Of a stretch of DNA of 64,000 bases, positions 1-11,793 are shown piece after piece. The first letter of the stretch is position 1. The number at the start of each line of letters is the position of its first letter. The notes under the pieces are model-generated. The model had not been told where the DNA came from and searched no databases. It saw only the letters and a list, made by a program, of their open reading frames with translations. The stretch is from assembly GCA_963457665.1 (NCBI GenBank), contig OY735203.1, forward strand, positions 25,138,634 to 25,202,633. Direction: 5' to 3'. The stretch comes from Thysanoteuthis rhombus (taxonomy: Eukaryota > Mollusca > Cephalopoda > Oegopsida > Thysanoteuthidae). Position numbers and translations under genes: made by a program.

Positions 1-2220
1 TAATTTTCATTACGAATGAGAATTATCATTGTAATATTAGCATTTAAAAGTGAAAACAAATTATTTAACAAATGAATTTTGCATTATTCCATATAGGGAT
101 ATGTTTGAATAAGTTTTAACACTAATTCTTGATGTACAATGAAATTCAGGAAGAAAAGGATAGTGAGCTAGAATTAATACAATCATTACTAACAGAATAG
201 GGTTATCATGAGTTTAATTTTTGAAAAAACTATGAAATTATTATTAACTTCTGTTTATTAAAAAAAAACAAGTTCAGCCTGGAAAAGCCACAAAAATTTG
301 CTCTGTTCAAAATAAAAACAATGTGTCTGATAAAGATGCATTCGACTTGTGACATATTTATGTCTGTTTCGCCCCAGGTTCTCTCTTACTATTATTGCAG
401 ATAGTAAAAATGACCATCTAGGCCTTTTGGTGCTGAAAAATAACATCTCAAGATTTGGGAACACGTGCTCAGAATATTAGCATATGTTTCAACCTGGTAC
501 TTGGAGCAGGGTTTGATATTAACACTGTCCAGTTGTCAGAAGAAAGTGTGTTTGGAATGAACAGAAATCCTCCTTTGGGACAAGAGTTTTTGTTTTTTTT
601 GTAAATGTTATTTTGCAAATTACAAAATGAATTGAGAGAAGGATATAAAAATGATAAATTTACATACATATACATAATATACATATGTAAATGTATACTT
701 TTTTATTCTTTATATATTTAGAGTATATAAGGGTCAGATTTGGTTATTGTCATCAATATTTGCTGGTTGTGTCAGAGAGAGAGAGAAAGCTAAGAGTAGG
801 AAGAAAGAAAGAGAAGGGAAAACAAAAACATGTCTGCCCTCCAACCTTATACCCCAATTTCTATAGACTTTACGCCCCAACTGCCAATTCTTGATGTAAA
901 ATTCACCATTTTCCAACAAAAACTGTCAACATAGGTTTCTTCAGTATTCAAGTTAGTCTGTCTATTTCTGCTACAAATTACACATGATTGCTTGACAGCA
1001 AGTTTCTCAGGAAAGATTAACCCTAGGATAGCCATTGATGACAACTGCTTTTATATTCAATAATATTTGTGATGCAAAAACAATAAATATTTTACAATAC
1101 AAATCATAGAACTGACTTTCTGAGAAAAATTATGCAAAATTTCAAATTTTTGTCTCGATTGGCTGGAGACCATAAAAAATTTTGTAGCAGGCTAAATCTG
1201 GCCTTTCTGTGCTCTAAAGAACATATAAGTATACATATACAATGTACATGTATGTAAGTGTATACTTTTTATATCTCTCCCCATCGGTTCAGTTTGTAAT
1301 TTGTTAAGGATTAGTTTGAAAGAAAAAATCCGCCACATCCCAGGGCAGTAGAAATACGTGTACAATTCATCTATTGTGTATACAATACATGTATGGAGGT
1401 TGAAGGCCGGAAATGTAAGCATCTACTTGGTTGGAACAACGGTATATGGGTAGAAAAATGGCTTAGGTGGATGAATCATGCATTTATTGGCTATTCTAGT
1501 CCTGATCCTCTAGAAGATGCATATATTAGCAAGTGACATGCCAGAGATCAGCAATAGAAGCTGAAGAAGATGGTAACAATAAGTCATGCAGTCGAACAAA
1601 GTATTAGATTAGAAACAGTAGTACTCGCCCCTTAGAAGTTGAAGGATTTTTTTTCTGTTTTTCCTCACTGAAAGTGGATACAACAGTCATCGTCAGGATT
1701 AAAATTTAGATGCATTGTCATTCCATTCCAGCAAGTCAACGGTGTGGACATATTGATAAAAGCATGAGAATAGTTCTACCTTATGCCTACAACACAGAAG
1801 GGGAAGTTGAAGATGACAGGTTTCGAAGAAATGAAAGAATATATTTCTTCTGTGTCATTGAAAATATAGCTTTTAGCATTTAATACTATAGACATGTTAT
1901 GGTGTTTGTTCATTTGTATATTTTGGATCATTGTGTTGCACATTTGTTACTTACGATAGTGTCACCTTCTCTTCACAAGTTTCATATATTTCTCAATTCT
2001 TAACTGGAAGATCAGTCAAAATTTCAAAGTCTTACTTCAAGAAATGGAAAAAGTGGTTACCTCTGGAGAAATATATTTCGATATACAAATAAAAGATAGA
2101 AAATAAAATGAAAAAATATCATTTTGATTATTGATTTTAAGAAATCTCATTATACTGTAAAAAAAAAAAAAAAAAAAAAAACAACAAACAAAAAAGACAA
2201 ATTCAAGACCGTCAATCATG
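1..2220. other. Non-coding, downstream of PERK
   Basis: No gene seen. AT-rich sequence with short open frames of no recognisable content. A short family A remnant (reverse orientation, about 895-975, sharing the AAAACTGTCAACATAGGTTT end sequence) is the only repeat identified. An A run of about 21 stands at 2160-2180. Confidence 0.6.
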
Positions 2221-5200
2221 TTCCTAAAAAGTTTATTTACATATGTATATACAAAAATAGTACAATTTCATGTGTGCTTTGAAATAGCTGCCGCTATTTT
2301 TTTTCTTAAAAATGAAAAAGAAAAAAAAAAAAAAAAAAAAATCACAATTCGAACATCTACCCATTTGTAATCCCAGAACACAAATATCCAATTCAAATGT
2401 TCTTTCTCAATCATATATTTACAGCAAACACAAAACTGATGGGTAGTGACAAAAGTTCACTTCATAGGAATTCTTCAAATAAGAAAAAAAAACATACAAT
2501 GCAAAGAATATTCTCATACCAACAACAAAAAAATTCCAATTCGCATGATATACATAACCAGGATATCATTTTGTTTTTTTTTGTTTTGTTTTTTCAGAAA
2601 ATAGTAAAAGGAAAAAAATGGGTTGAGAAATTTTTTTTTTCTTATTTCAAATCAACAAAAGCCGAATAAATTTTTACAAAAATAATTTTTTCAACTCCTT
2701 ATCAAGATTTTCTCCAAATATTACGGAGGACTAAATTAACAATTCAATAAGTTGAGCTCTCCATCAAGAACACACAAGATGAACAAGGTCTTCCAAAAAG
2801 TAAGATACTGTTTATTCATATCAATAAATTTCAAATTCAGCTAGTAGACAGAAATTACGTATTAAAGTTAATGTATCCCAAGAATGTAAAGATAACAAGA
2901 CTGTTGGAGCAAGCTTTATATATTGTAATAAAGAGATAAATTTTATCCCCAAATATTTAACCCGTGTAGAAGGTAGCACACACAAAACCAGTTTGTACTG
3001 AAAGTCATTTTCTGAATGCCTGCCTCAAGAGGCTGGTATTCAATCACTGCTTCCAGATTTACTCCATTTCCAAATTCAACCCTATTTCAATGCCAAGAGA
3101 GAGACCCCCTTTTCAAGTGGTGAAACCTGTAATTACCAAATAAAATTCAACAATTTCAGTAGCTTATATCAATTAGTTTGAGTTGAGTAAGAGCTTAAAG
3201 CAACCTTTTTTTCTCTTGATCAATGTTATTTAATATCAAACAGCACAAAGGCTATGTTGGTCTTAGAAGCTACTGAAAAGATGTTCAAAAGTCCTTATTT
3301 CAGACAAGAGTTGTAAGAAGGAGATATAACACAGACGTTTGAATAGAATTTAGAAACTGGGCCAGTCTAGGTGCAGGGGTTCGATGCCCACCTCAAGAGT
3401 TTGATTCCTAAGGGCTATTCTGAAATCTGTGTAGGTCAAGTTTCAGAGATAAAACTCAGATTATCTCCCCATCTCTAGCAACACTGTTCCTGACTTATCC
3501 TAGAAAATCGATAATTTTAATCAAATAAAAAGAAACCACAAATAAACTAATGAAATGTTCCATTATAAACTTACAAATTGGTATTCCAGTTTGTAAATTC
3601 CAAAATCATTTGCTTGTATCAATTTGTAATTCAAAGCAAATAGTTGATGTCAAATAATTGAAAAAATTCCTCTTTTTTCGTCAAAATATGAGAAATATCT
3701 GATCTTACAATGATATAGTGTCTTCTAGATTGAGTTAAGAATTCTCCACATCACATTTTTTTTAATACTCATTATAAACTGAAAATTCGCCAAATATTTC
3801 CATTTGAAATTTAACTCTGTCAGTGTTTGTAGGAAAGATATGTACAATCCCCTTATATTTTCCTGGGAATAGGATGTTTTTTTTGCACCTGAAACCCCTG
3901 TTGACTATGAACAGCTTTTAGCTAATATGTCAAGGTGCTTAGTATGGAGGAGGTGTTGTGTCCTTGTTCCACTTGCCTCCTCCTGCTGAAGGCTTCGTAA
4001 GGAAAAAAATGTTCAATATATTTGGAGATCAGTATCCCCAACTACTTATAGCACCTGGTATTCCTAAACAGCCTTCGATCTAAGTATTGACTAGGCTTGA
4101 CGTCATTTAACTTCCGTGATTGTACAAGAACCGGTATGTCCAATGCAATAGGCAGTAACATCTCCACTGACAACTACAAATATGGATAAGCAACTTGTTC
4201 ATAATTATCTAATTTCTCAAAACAGTGCCCGTTCCAGAGGTGTGTGTTTGGGAGTGGCTGGACTATGGCGTGTGGAGCAGCCTGCCATAATTGTAATGTA
4301 AAATAAGTTTCCTTTCATCACACAAAACTATATAACTTGGACATATTTTAGTTAGTTCTTGACAAGGTGGTCAATTTAGATATAAAACATCTGAAGATAA
4401 ATCAAGGGAGATAATAGATCTTTCTTCATAGATTCTCAAATTAAGTGTAATTTTCATTAGATATCTAAAGAACTACACCTCTCAAAAAATTCGAACTCAA
4501 CACCACACTGCTTTGTATGCTGACTGAAATATCTGGCAAATGCCAACTTCATACAATAACTAGTTTGGGTCATTATGGTGTGTACACACAGAGATGTCTT
4601 AGATAGTAGTTAGATAGACAATGATACTTCAACCCGATTAGAAATTGAAAAACAAAAAAGTTCAAAGCGAAAGAAAGAATTGCAGACTTCATTGTACTTG
4701 GAAAGCAGTTGTAAGATTTTAACTCCGATAAACTTGAACTTTTCGGTTTGCATTCTAATCAAAACAAAATGGAAATTGACAAAAAACAAGGTGTTTATGA
4801 AAGAACTCCAAGACTGTTAAACATTCAGTTTTAAAAAAATCAAACCCCAAAAATAATCCTGAGAAAGGATTGTATCTCATAGCTTTTCAACAAATCCCTT
4901 TCTTTTGGTGGGGGTATGCATCAAGCATGTGAAATTCAATTTGAATTACCAAAAACTGGCCAATAAAATGGAAAGAAAAAAACAAATACAGTAGTTAAAT
5001 AACATCAGCAGCCTTAGTTCACTACTTTCTTAATTATTAGACTAACACAAGAAAAAAAGCCAGTCTTGTAGACCATTCTCTAATCTAGTATTCAACCCTC
5101 ACTAAATACCATAGAAGTAAACATCTATAAAACTATTGGGCTCAAATATTTTAAAATAAATTCACTTACTCATTTCTGGATAAGGATTGACCTATTTTTC

Positions 5201-6030
5201 TATTTGGTCTTTCAATGAAGAATTCTTTTTAAATATCAAATAATGATAACATTCATAGTTTGTAAATTCCTTTTACAATAAAATCAACGATATTTAGTCT
5301 TATAAAACCTTTTCTTTCAAAAATTTCACATAATTCTCAAAACTGAATTCTGTTAATTATTCATCCACAGATAATTAGCAATGTGAAATTGTTATCTGTC
5401 GTCATTTGCTTTCTTTCAAGTTAAACTTGATAAATTGTATCTTTACTTAATTTTACATTTAGATTAGTTTGATATTAAAGAAATATATATCATAAATGAA
5501 AAAAATGCTGTGTAATATTATAGTTTCGATATTTCAATAGTAAATTACAATTACAATATTACTCATTGCTGTTATTTTCTGATCGTTAAGGTAAACTAAT
5601 ATAATTGAATTAAACAATTTATTTTTGCAATGCAAAGATTTCATCAAGAGACGATCACATTAAAATAGCAACTTGGATAGAGAATGCAGAGAGAATATTA
5701 CATTCTGTAGAAGACAATTGCATTGGGTTGAGTCATGCATGTATAAGACACATCAAGTGGACAAGGTTTTTTTTAGCACTTTCAATGTTTGTTCATTGGA
5801 CAGCTTCAGTATTGGATTAAGTGAAATAATTTAATCCTCACTCTTTTTTTTTTAAAGCATGTATCATTTCCTAACAAAAATATGAGTAGCATAGGTTAAA
5901 AATTTTACACTATGTTGCTGCTGTTATTATTATTAATTATCATTATTATAATACTACTTAATCAGTACAATTTCATTCCATTATACTAGTTACAATTATT
6001 AGTATTTGTAGAAGATTTTACAAAGGTTGA
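2221..6030. other. Non-coding, largely repeat-poor; possible distal 3' UTR or intergenic
   Basis: No open frame of interest. Poly-A runs at about 2320-2340. Part of 3360-3490 resembles family B repeat sequence: a right-end-like stretch near 3460-3495, with a GGTTCGATGCC box-B-like string at 3379-3389. On the minus strand an AATAAA lies near 2232 and could be a distal polyadenylation signal, but nothing ties it to PERK. Confidence 0.4.
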
Positions 6031-6118
6031 ATTAACCATGATATAGAATATAAAGGGTGCAAAATCAGGGTAGAAGATAATCCTAACTTGGTTATTTTGA
6101 GATCTGAATACAAAAAAT

Positions 6119-6548
6119 AAGCAGGTCCGGTATGTCACTCACTAAAATCTGTCACATGACCAACATCTTTTGGTAGCAAGCCAAGTTGGGGGTGATCAAT
6201 AAATAAGATACTTCTCTTGCATTTTCTTGGGCAGTGATCACTTGGAGAGAAAGTCTGGACTTTCAATAAACAAGCTTCCTGGACACAAACTGAGGGATCA
6301 ATTTAGCATAAACTTACATTGCAGATTGAACCCTCAACTAAAAACCTATATGGTGGGGGATTTTTGAAAAAAACAAAAACAAAAGATAAAACAAAAGATT
6401 TTTCTTAGATATATGAAGTAAATGTTTGAATTTTCAGCCGTATGGCTCAATTTGTGCAGTCTGTACTCGTAATACATACATAGTCAGATGAGCTAAAAAA
6501 ACCAAAGAAACCTATGCCGACAGATTCGGTGGATGCTTTCTGATTAGC
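6119..6548 (+). mobile_element. Family A inverted-repeat element, copy 1
   Basis: About 430 bp. Left end GGTCCGGTATGTCACTCACT, followed by the diagnostic CACATGACCAACATCTTTTG; middle CATAAACTTACATTGCAGAT and GAACCCTCAACTAAAAACC; right part TAATACATACATAGTCAGA, GAAACCTATGCCGACAG and TTTCTGATTAG. No coding capacity. It lies inside a longer stretch (6030-6830) that is repeated at 10345-11095. Confidence 0.75.
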
Positions 6549-6802
6549 AAAGGAGCCGTTGTGAAAAAAGTAGAAGTTAAGCAATCTGACAAAGTTGGAA
6601 ATGATTGAGTTGAAACTGCAAGAGATAAATTCATTTCAAGAATGGACTGCATCCAAGTTGTTGAATTTTTACAATTATGTTCAAAAACACAGTGACTAAG
6701 AGAGAGACTGTCCCAAAGAGATATTCTGGTCTTAGGAATTGCATTTGGATGTTGAATCTATATACAATAAAGCCCATAAGTTAAAGTCATTTGCAAATCC
6801 AA

Positions 6803-7215
6803 ACTCAAGTCAAGCCTGGTTGGTGACTCAAAAAAAAAAAAAAACTGTCATGTGACCAATGTCTTTTGGCAGCATGCCATGTTTATGGTAACCAATTAAA
6901 AACGCTCACCTAATGTAGGGTCACTAAAAAGTCTGAATTTACATAAAGCAAGCATAAACGTTGCCTGACACAAACTAAATTAGCATAAACTTAGATTGTA
7001 TATTGATCCCGAAAAAAACTTTTTTTGGGAATGGAATTCAAAAAATTAAAAAATAAAAGATCACTTTTTTTTTTTTTTTCCCTGGACATAAGGAGTAAAT
7101 GTTTAAATTTTCATCCCCATGGCTCCATTGACATACATAGATAAGCAGCTAACGAGAATCACTTAAAAACTGAAGAAACTGCCGACAGTTTTTGGTAGAC
7201 AGTTTCTAATAATCC
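6803..7215 (+). mobile_element. Family A inverted-repeat element, copy 2
   Basis: Left end GCCTGGTTGGTGACTCAA interrupted by an A run, then AACTGTCATGTGACCAATG and TCTTTTGGCAGCATGCCATG. Right end GACAGTTTCTAATAATCC. The left AACTGTCA and right GACAGTTTCT form the inverted terminal core. Non-coding. Confidence 0.75.
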
Positions 7216-7734
7216 TAATGGTGAAAAAGGAAATTCCTTGAAGAATTAACAAAACAATGAATTAGAGAAGTGATCAGATATACTGAGAAGCATTGATAAA
7301 AAACAATTAATTATTCACTCTGCTGACAAAATTTCAAGTGTAGATTTTATAAGACTGCAAAACGAATGGAATTCAGTAAGCATGGTGTGGAAACATTGTT
7401 GATAGCCTGATTTGTATAGACCTACTCCACCAAGCATTTCAACAATATTGCGATATATTAAGCTAAAAAGCCTATACCTTCTGAATTAAGTTAAAGAGAG
7501 AAAGAAAAATATCCATCCTAAATTAGTGTGGCTCTTATAAGATGACAAATAAGCTAAGCACATTGTGGAAGCAGGTTTTAGATGACTATATTTAGGCGTA
7601 TGTTTGAGCCACCCATTTTATTTATGAAAGGCTATGGGATGGATCAACAGCAACAATAAATGTCAGCAAGATAACACGGCTTTCATTTACCAAAATTGAC
7701 CATCAAACAATACCTTTTGTATTGAGTCTAAGAA

Positions 7735-8165
7735 AAGAAAAATATCTTACCAACTGTATTGGTCTCAGAACTGCCCCCATACCTCAGAAAATATCAAAGA
7801 TGGAAGCATGTGGTTTTCACCATTTGATAACATGTTTTGAAAATTCATTAAGATTTTTTAATGATTTTTTTTTTTTTTGAACAACCTAACCCGGACTGTT
7901 TGTCATGCTTTTTTGGAACTTCTAGAACTTGGAAACAAATTAAGATGGAAGCATCGAGTTTTCACCAATGGATAGACCATTATTTTCAAATTTATTACAC
8001 ATATGTGATGGTTTTTAGTGGTTGGGGAAATATGGTGGTTTTTCTGAAGCAAATCATTTCTGGTTCTCCGAGCATATTTGGATGTAAATTACAGTAGCTA
8101 AACACAGCATACAAACAACGTCATTTTACACCTCATTTTCAGTGTCTCACAAACAGATAAAGATT
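7735..8165 (+). repeat. Dispersed repeat family D, copy 1
   Basis: About 430 bp sharing a succession of motifs with 49640-50017 plus 52838-52975 and with 53600-53990: CAGAACTGCC, AGATGGAAGCATG, GTTTTCACCA, ATTATTTTCAAATTTATTAC, CTGAAGCAAATCATTTCTGG and ACAGTAGCTAAACACAGCAT. A 78-codon open frame over it has no recognisable content. Class unknown: no clear inverted ends or A tail seen. Confidence 0.65.
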
Positions 8166-8379
8166 TTCGGAATATGTTTTTGCTAGGTGATAGAACATCA
8201 AAAACATTAATTAAATAACTGAGGGAGCATTATATCCTTCTTTTAGGGAAAATTTGTTACTAGTAAAAAATAGGAATGTGAAGGCAAAAGTAGAGTTTTT
8301 CTTGTAGAACACAATCGTTTTTTTGTTTTTTTTTTCTCCTTTCAAAGTTTATAGAAAAGACATACACGATATCAAGAGT

Positions 8380-8549
8380 CAGGGTTGCAAGATTGGGTCA
8401 GATGGGGATATAATCTGAGCTTTAATTTAGAGTCTCACCCAACATGGGCTTTGGATTTCAAAATTCAATAATATTCCAATGACAATGTAGGGTACGTCAC
8501 CGAGATGAAGCCAGGATTATCTCCCCTTCTGATCAAATCTGGCAACCCT
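8380..8549. mobile_element. Family B small inverted-repeat element (MITE-like), 170 bp
   Basis: Left end CAGGGTTGCAAGATTGGGTC, right end ATCAAATCTGGCAACCCT. The right end read in reverse is AGGGTTGCCAGATTTGAT, giving terminal inverted repeats of about 30 bp with mismatches that continue into AGATGGGGATATAAT / AGAAGGGGAGATAAT. Non-coding. A 314-bp relative is at 27691-28004. Superfamily not assigned and no clean target-site duplication seen. Confidence 0.75.
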
Positions 8550-8559
8550 AATTAGTATT

Positions 8560-10004
8560 AAGGGCACTTGTTTTCTGTGACAACACATTTTCAACATAAC
8601 AAATAAGTGGGGTTTTTTTTGTTTTTTTTAATAACTTTTTTTTTTTTTAAGAGACAAGAAAGATAATGCAGCACCAAGATTTGAGGATGCTATTTGCCTT
8701 CAATGGAAGAATAGGAAAGTTTTCGTCTTGTAAGAGGATTAAGCCCATCATGCTAGGCATCACTAAAAGTAAATAGATAGTGGTCTGTAAGCTTTTAACT
8801 TTCAATCCAGTTGGGATAAAATGAAAATATTAAAATAGGTGAAGTATCAGTTTGTATTCCAGAATTTACATAATATTTTAGCATTTCCTGCTAAAGAGAT
8901 TTAAAAAGGGACAATTACAAGAATGCACAGAGAGCATCAAAATTTTGATTCTCAGATTTATAAAAAAAAAAAAAAAAAAATGAATGTTATTACCAAGAAA
9001 TTTTTTTTCCTCTTTAATTCAGTTCCTTTATTTTTATACTATTCATTGAAGAGTTCCACTGTCAATTACAAGCAGTTTATGAATTCAAGACTTAAAGCAA
9101 AAATCTTAATTATTTAATAAAGTTATTTACATGTATATTTGGGGTTGTTTTACATAGATTTATTCATATGCATATTCTAAGTTGTTTTATATAGATTTAT
9201 TTATACGTAAATTTCAAGTTGTTCACATATCATGCTTCATAATTCTGCTGTTTAGATGAAAATATTTTAATCTATGCATGAGGCATTATGCTAATTTTGA
9301 ATAATATATACAGAAGACTTAACAAAAAATAAAGCTTTCTTTCAGGTGAAAAGTAAAATTCACTATCACTTGAAGCATGTAAAATGGCAGGCTTATAAGT
9401 TTGGAAATGAATTCAAAACACAAAACCTTTACAAAACTCGAGAGAGTAGAGTTGGTTTTTTTTAGCTTTTGTATTTCATTTTTTTTTTAATTACAAAATT
9501 ATTTTTTTTCTAACGTGGTCGGATTAAATTTTTTTCTTCTCTAAAAATTTGCTCCATTTTATTTTCCATAAAATTTTATGTACAAGAGAATCCATATTCT
9601 TTTTAAATAAAAGAAAAAGAAATATAGAAAACAAAAAAAAAGATTGAAAATATATGAGAAAATATATTTTTTTAAAAATGTTTGCAAGAAAGAAAATGTT
9701 TAAATTTACACATATGACCCTCATACGTATTCAAAGTAAAAAAAAAAAAAAAAAGAAAAAAAAAAGAAAGTTTTTGTGCAAAAAAAGATAACATGTTTCT
9801 GTACTCCATGTTTGGTTGGACCCAATTTTATAGTATAAAGGTATCTTTTTGTTTTCATTACATAAAAGTGTAGTGATATTTTTTTTTTTGTTTCTGCGTA
9901 CATGCACATGTAATAAAAAAAAAAAAAATATTCTTGTTGATTTATAAAAATCATTTTCCTCACAATCCATTTCTTTTAGAATTGCCAAATTCACTATTTC
10001 AGGT
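8560..10004. other. Proximal 3' UTR / downstream flank of PERK
   Basis: Non-coding AT-rich sequence with many A and T homopolymers. On the minus strand AATAAA-type signals occur near 9030, 9170, 9190 and 9560, so transcript ends within about 1 kb of the stop are possible but cannot be chosen from sequence alone. Contains the 3 x 37-bp tandem repeat at 9124-9234. Confidence 0.45.
9124..9234. repeat. Tandem repeat, three 37-bp units
   Basis: Units at 9124-9160, 9161-9197 and 9198-9234. Each runs as TAT-TYATAYG-TAWATT...AGTTGTTYTAYATAGATT with substitutions but no length change. Unrelated in sequence to the 37-bp minisatellite at the end of the window. Probably within the 3' UTR region. Confidence 0.75.
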
Positions 10005-10184
10005 TCATGACACTGATCCTATCTCTGTGCGTGCCCCACCACTGCTGCTTGACAAAGTCCGATTGCGAAATCTACGAGGCACTTTGCTGTGAGCAAAGTT
10101 TGTCATGAGATCACTGTCCAAAATCTCACTGGCACTCGGCCGTTCATCTGGATTTGAAGATAAAAGTCTATTGAGCAAGTCAAT
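10005..10184 (-). CDS. EIF2AK3: PERK exon P (last): kinase end, Ser-rich tail, stop
   Basis: 180 bp including TGA at 10007-10005. It begins [20 protein letters not shown] (subdomain XI with the conserved Arg), then [10 protein letters not shown], and ends with [17 protein letters not shown] plus four or five residues. Vertebrate PERK also ends with an Arg/Ser tail of the form RSRSLSSSG, so the C-terminus looks natural rather than truncated. The acceptor is TTTACAG. Confidence 0.95.
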   Translation of the reverse strand: MDLLNRLLSSNPDERPSASEILDSDLMTNFAHSKVPRRFRNRTLSSSSGGARTEIGSVS

Positions 10185-11743
10185 CTGTAAAGAAAAAATT
10201 AGAATATATTCAAGTAAATTCATCTCCGTAAGTATTTCCCGAACAGATGATAGCAATAATGGAAAAATTGAGTCTAGTTGAAAGGAGTACGTCTTCTGAA
10301 GAAGAGGCTGGAAACTAGCCTTTGGGGTGATGGAGGTGGTATAAAGGGTAGGAAAACGAAAGCAGGGTAGAAGTCAATCCTAACCTGATTATAATGAGAT
10401 TTGAAAACAAAAAAAATAAACAGGTCTGGTTAGTCACTCACTAGAAACTGACACATGACCAACCTCTTTTGGTAACAAGCCATGTTGGGGGTGATCATTA
10501 AGTAAGATACTTCTCTTGCATTTTCTAGGGCAGTGATCATTAGAAAGTAAACAAGCTTGCCAGACACTAAGAAAGGGATCAATCTAGCATAAATTTACAT
10601 TGCTAATTGAAACTGCTCCTCAAAATCCATTTGGCGCGGGATTATCAAAAAAAACGAAAATAAACTTTTTTTCCAAGAAAATATAGAGTGAATGTTTGAA
10701 TTTTCAGCCCTCTAGCACAATTGGTGTGACCCTTTTGTGTAATACGTACATAGCCAGCCAGCCAGCTTAAAAACTGAAGAAACCTAAGCTGGGAGTTTTG
10801 TTTGACAGTTGCTAATCAGCGAAGGAGAAATCATGAAAAAAGCAAAAGTTTAGCAATCTGACTAAGTTGGAAATGATTGAGTTGAAAATGCTTTCTGTCC
10901 AAGTTGTTATACTTTTACTATCACATTCAATAACACATGACTGAAGGGGAGCTTCAGTCCCAAAGAGATATTTTGATCTTGGGAATTGCATCTGCATATT
11001 AAATTTACACACAACAGAACACATAAATTAAAGTCGATTGCAAATCCAAAGTGAAAACTGGTCTGGTTAGTCACTCAACAGAAACTGTCATGTCAATTAT
11101 GTCAGAAAGAGAAAATGAGTCTAGTGACATAGCTACACTATATGATATAAAAGTAGTCGATTCCACGGACGATAAGAGTTTGTTAAGTAGACGAATGGCA
11201 TTACAATGTTCACAAAATTCATTTTCTGTCAAAACTGATAGGTAAGATATATGTTTCACCTAACATCAACATTTTTCATCAAGCTTCTCTCAAATTTTCC
11301 AGATGTACCGTCAAAAACCATTTTTTTCCCCCACAAACCAAGAAAAAATTTGTATGAAACCTGGTTGATGACCACTGAGCTAAGTCTGGTCTGGGTCCTA
11401 GACCCAGACTATAAATATTCCATGCTCTTAATACGTGTCACATGACAGGAATTGATTTAGAATGAAAAATTCTTCAAATCTAATGCAAAATTATCATTAT
11501 TTTGGGGTTTTTTTTTTCAATATCTGATTTTATCACGATTTAAAGCTAAACTATCAAAATTGAAGAAGTACCAAATTTTCACATCAACCAAAAAAAAAAA
11601 AAAAAAAACAGATTTCATGGAGAGAACATCTGATGTAAATTCACTGGCTTCATTGTCTGAGGCAAATAACACAGCAAACACATCTAAAGTCTCACTGTTT
11701 ACACTACTCACTGACTTAAACTTCACCACAGATGGTTTTGTAG

Positions 11744-11793
<50 letters not shown>

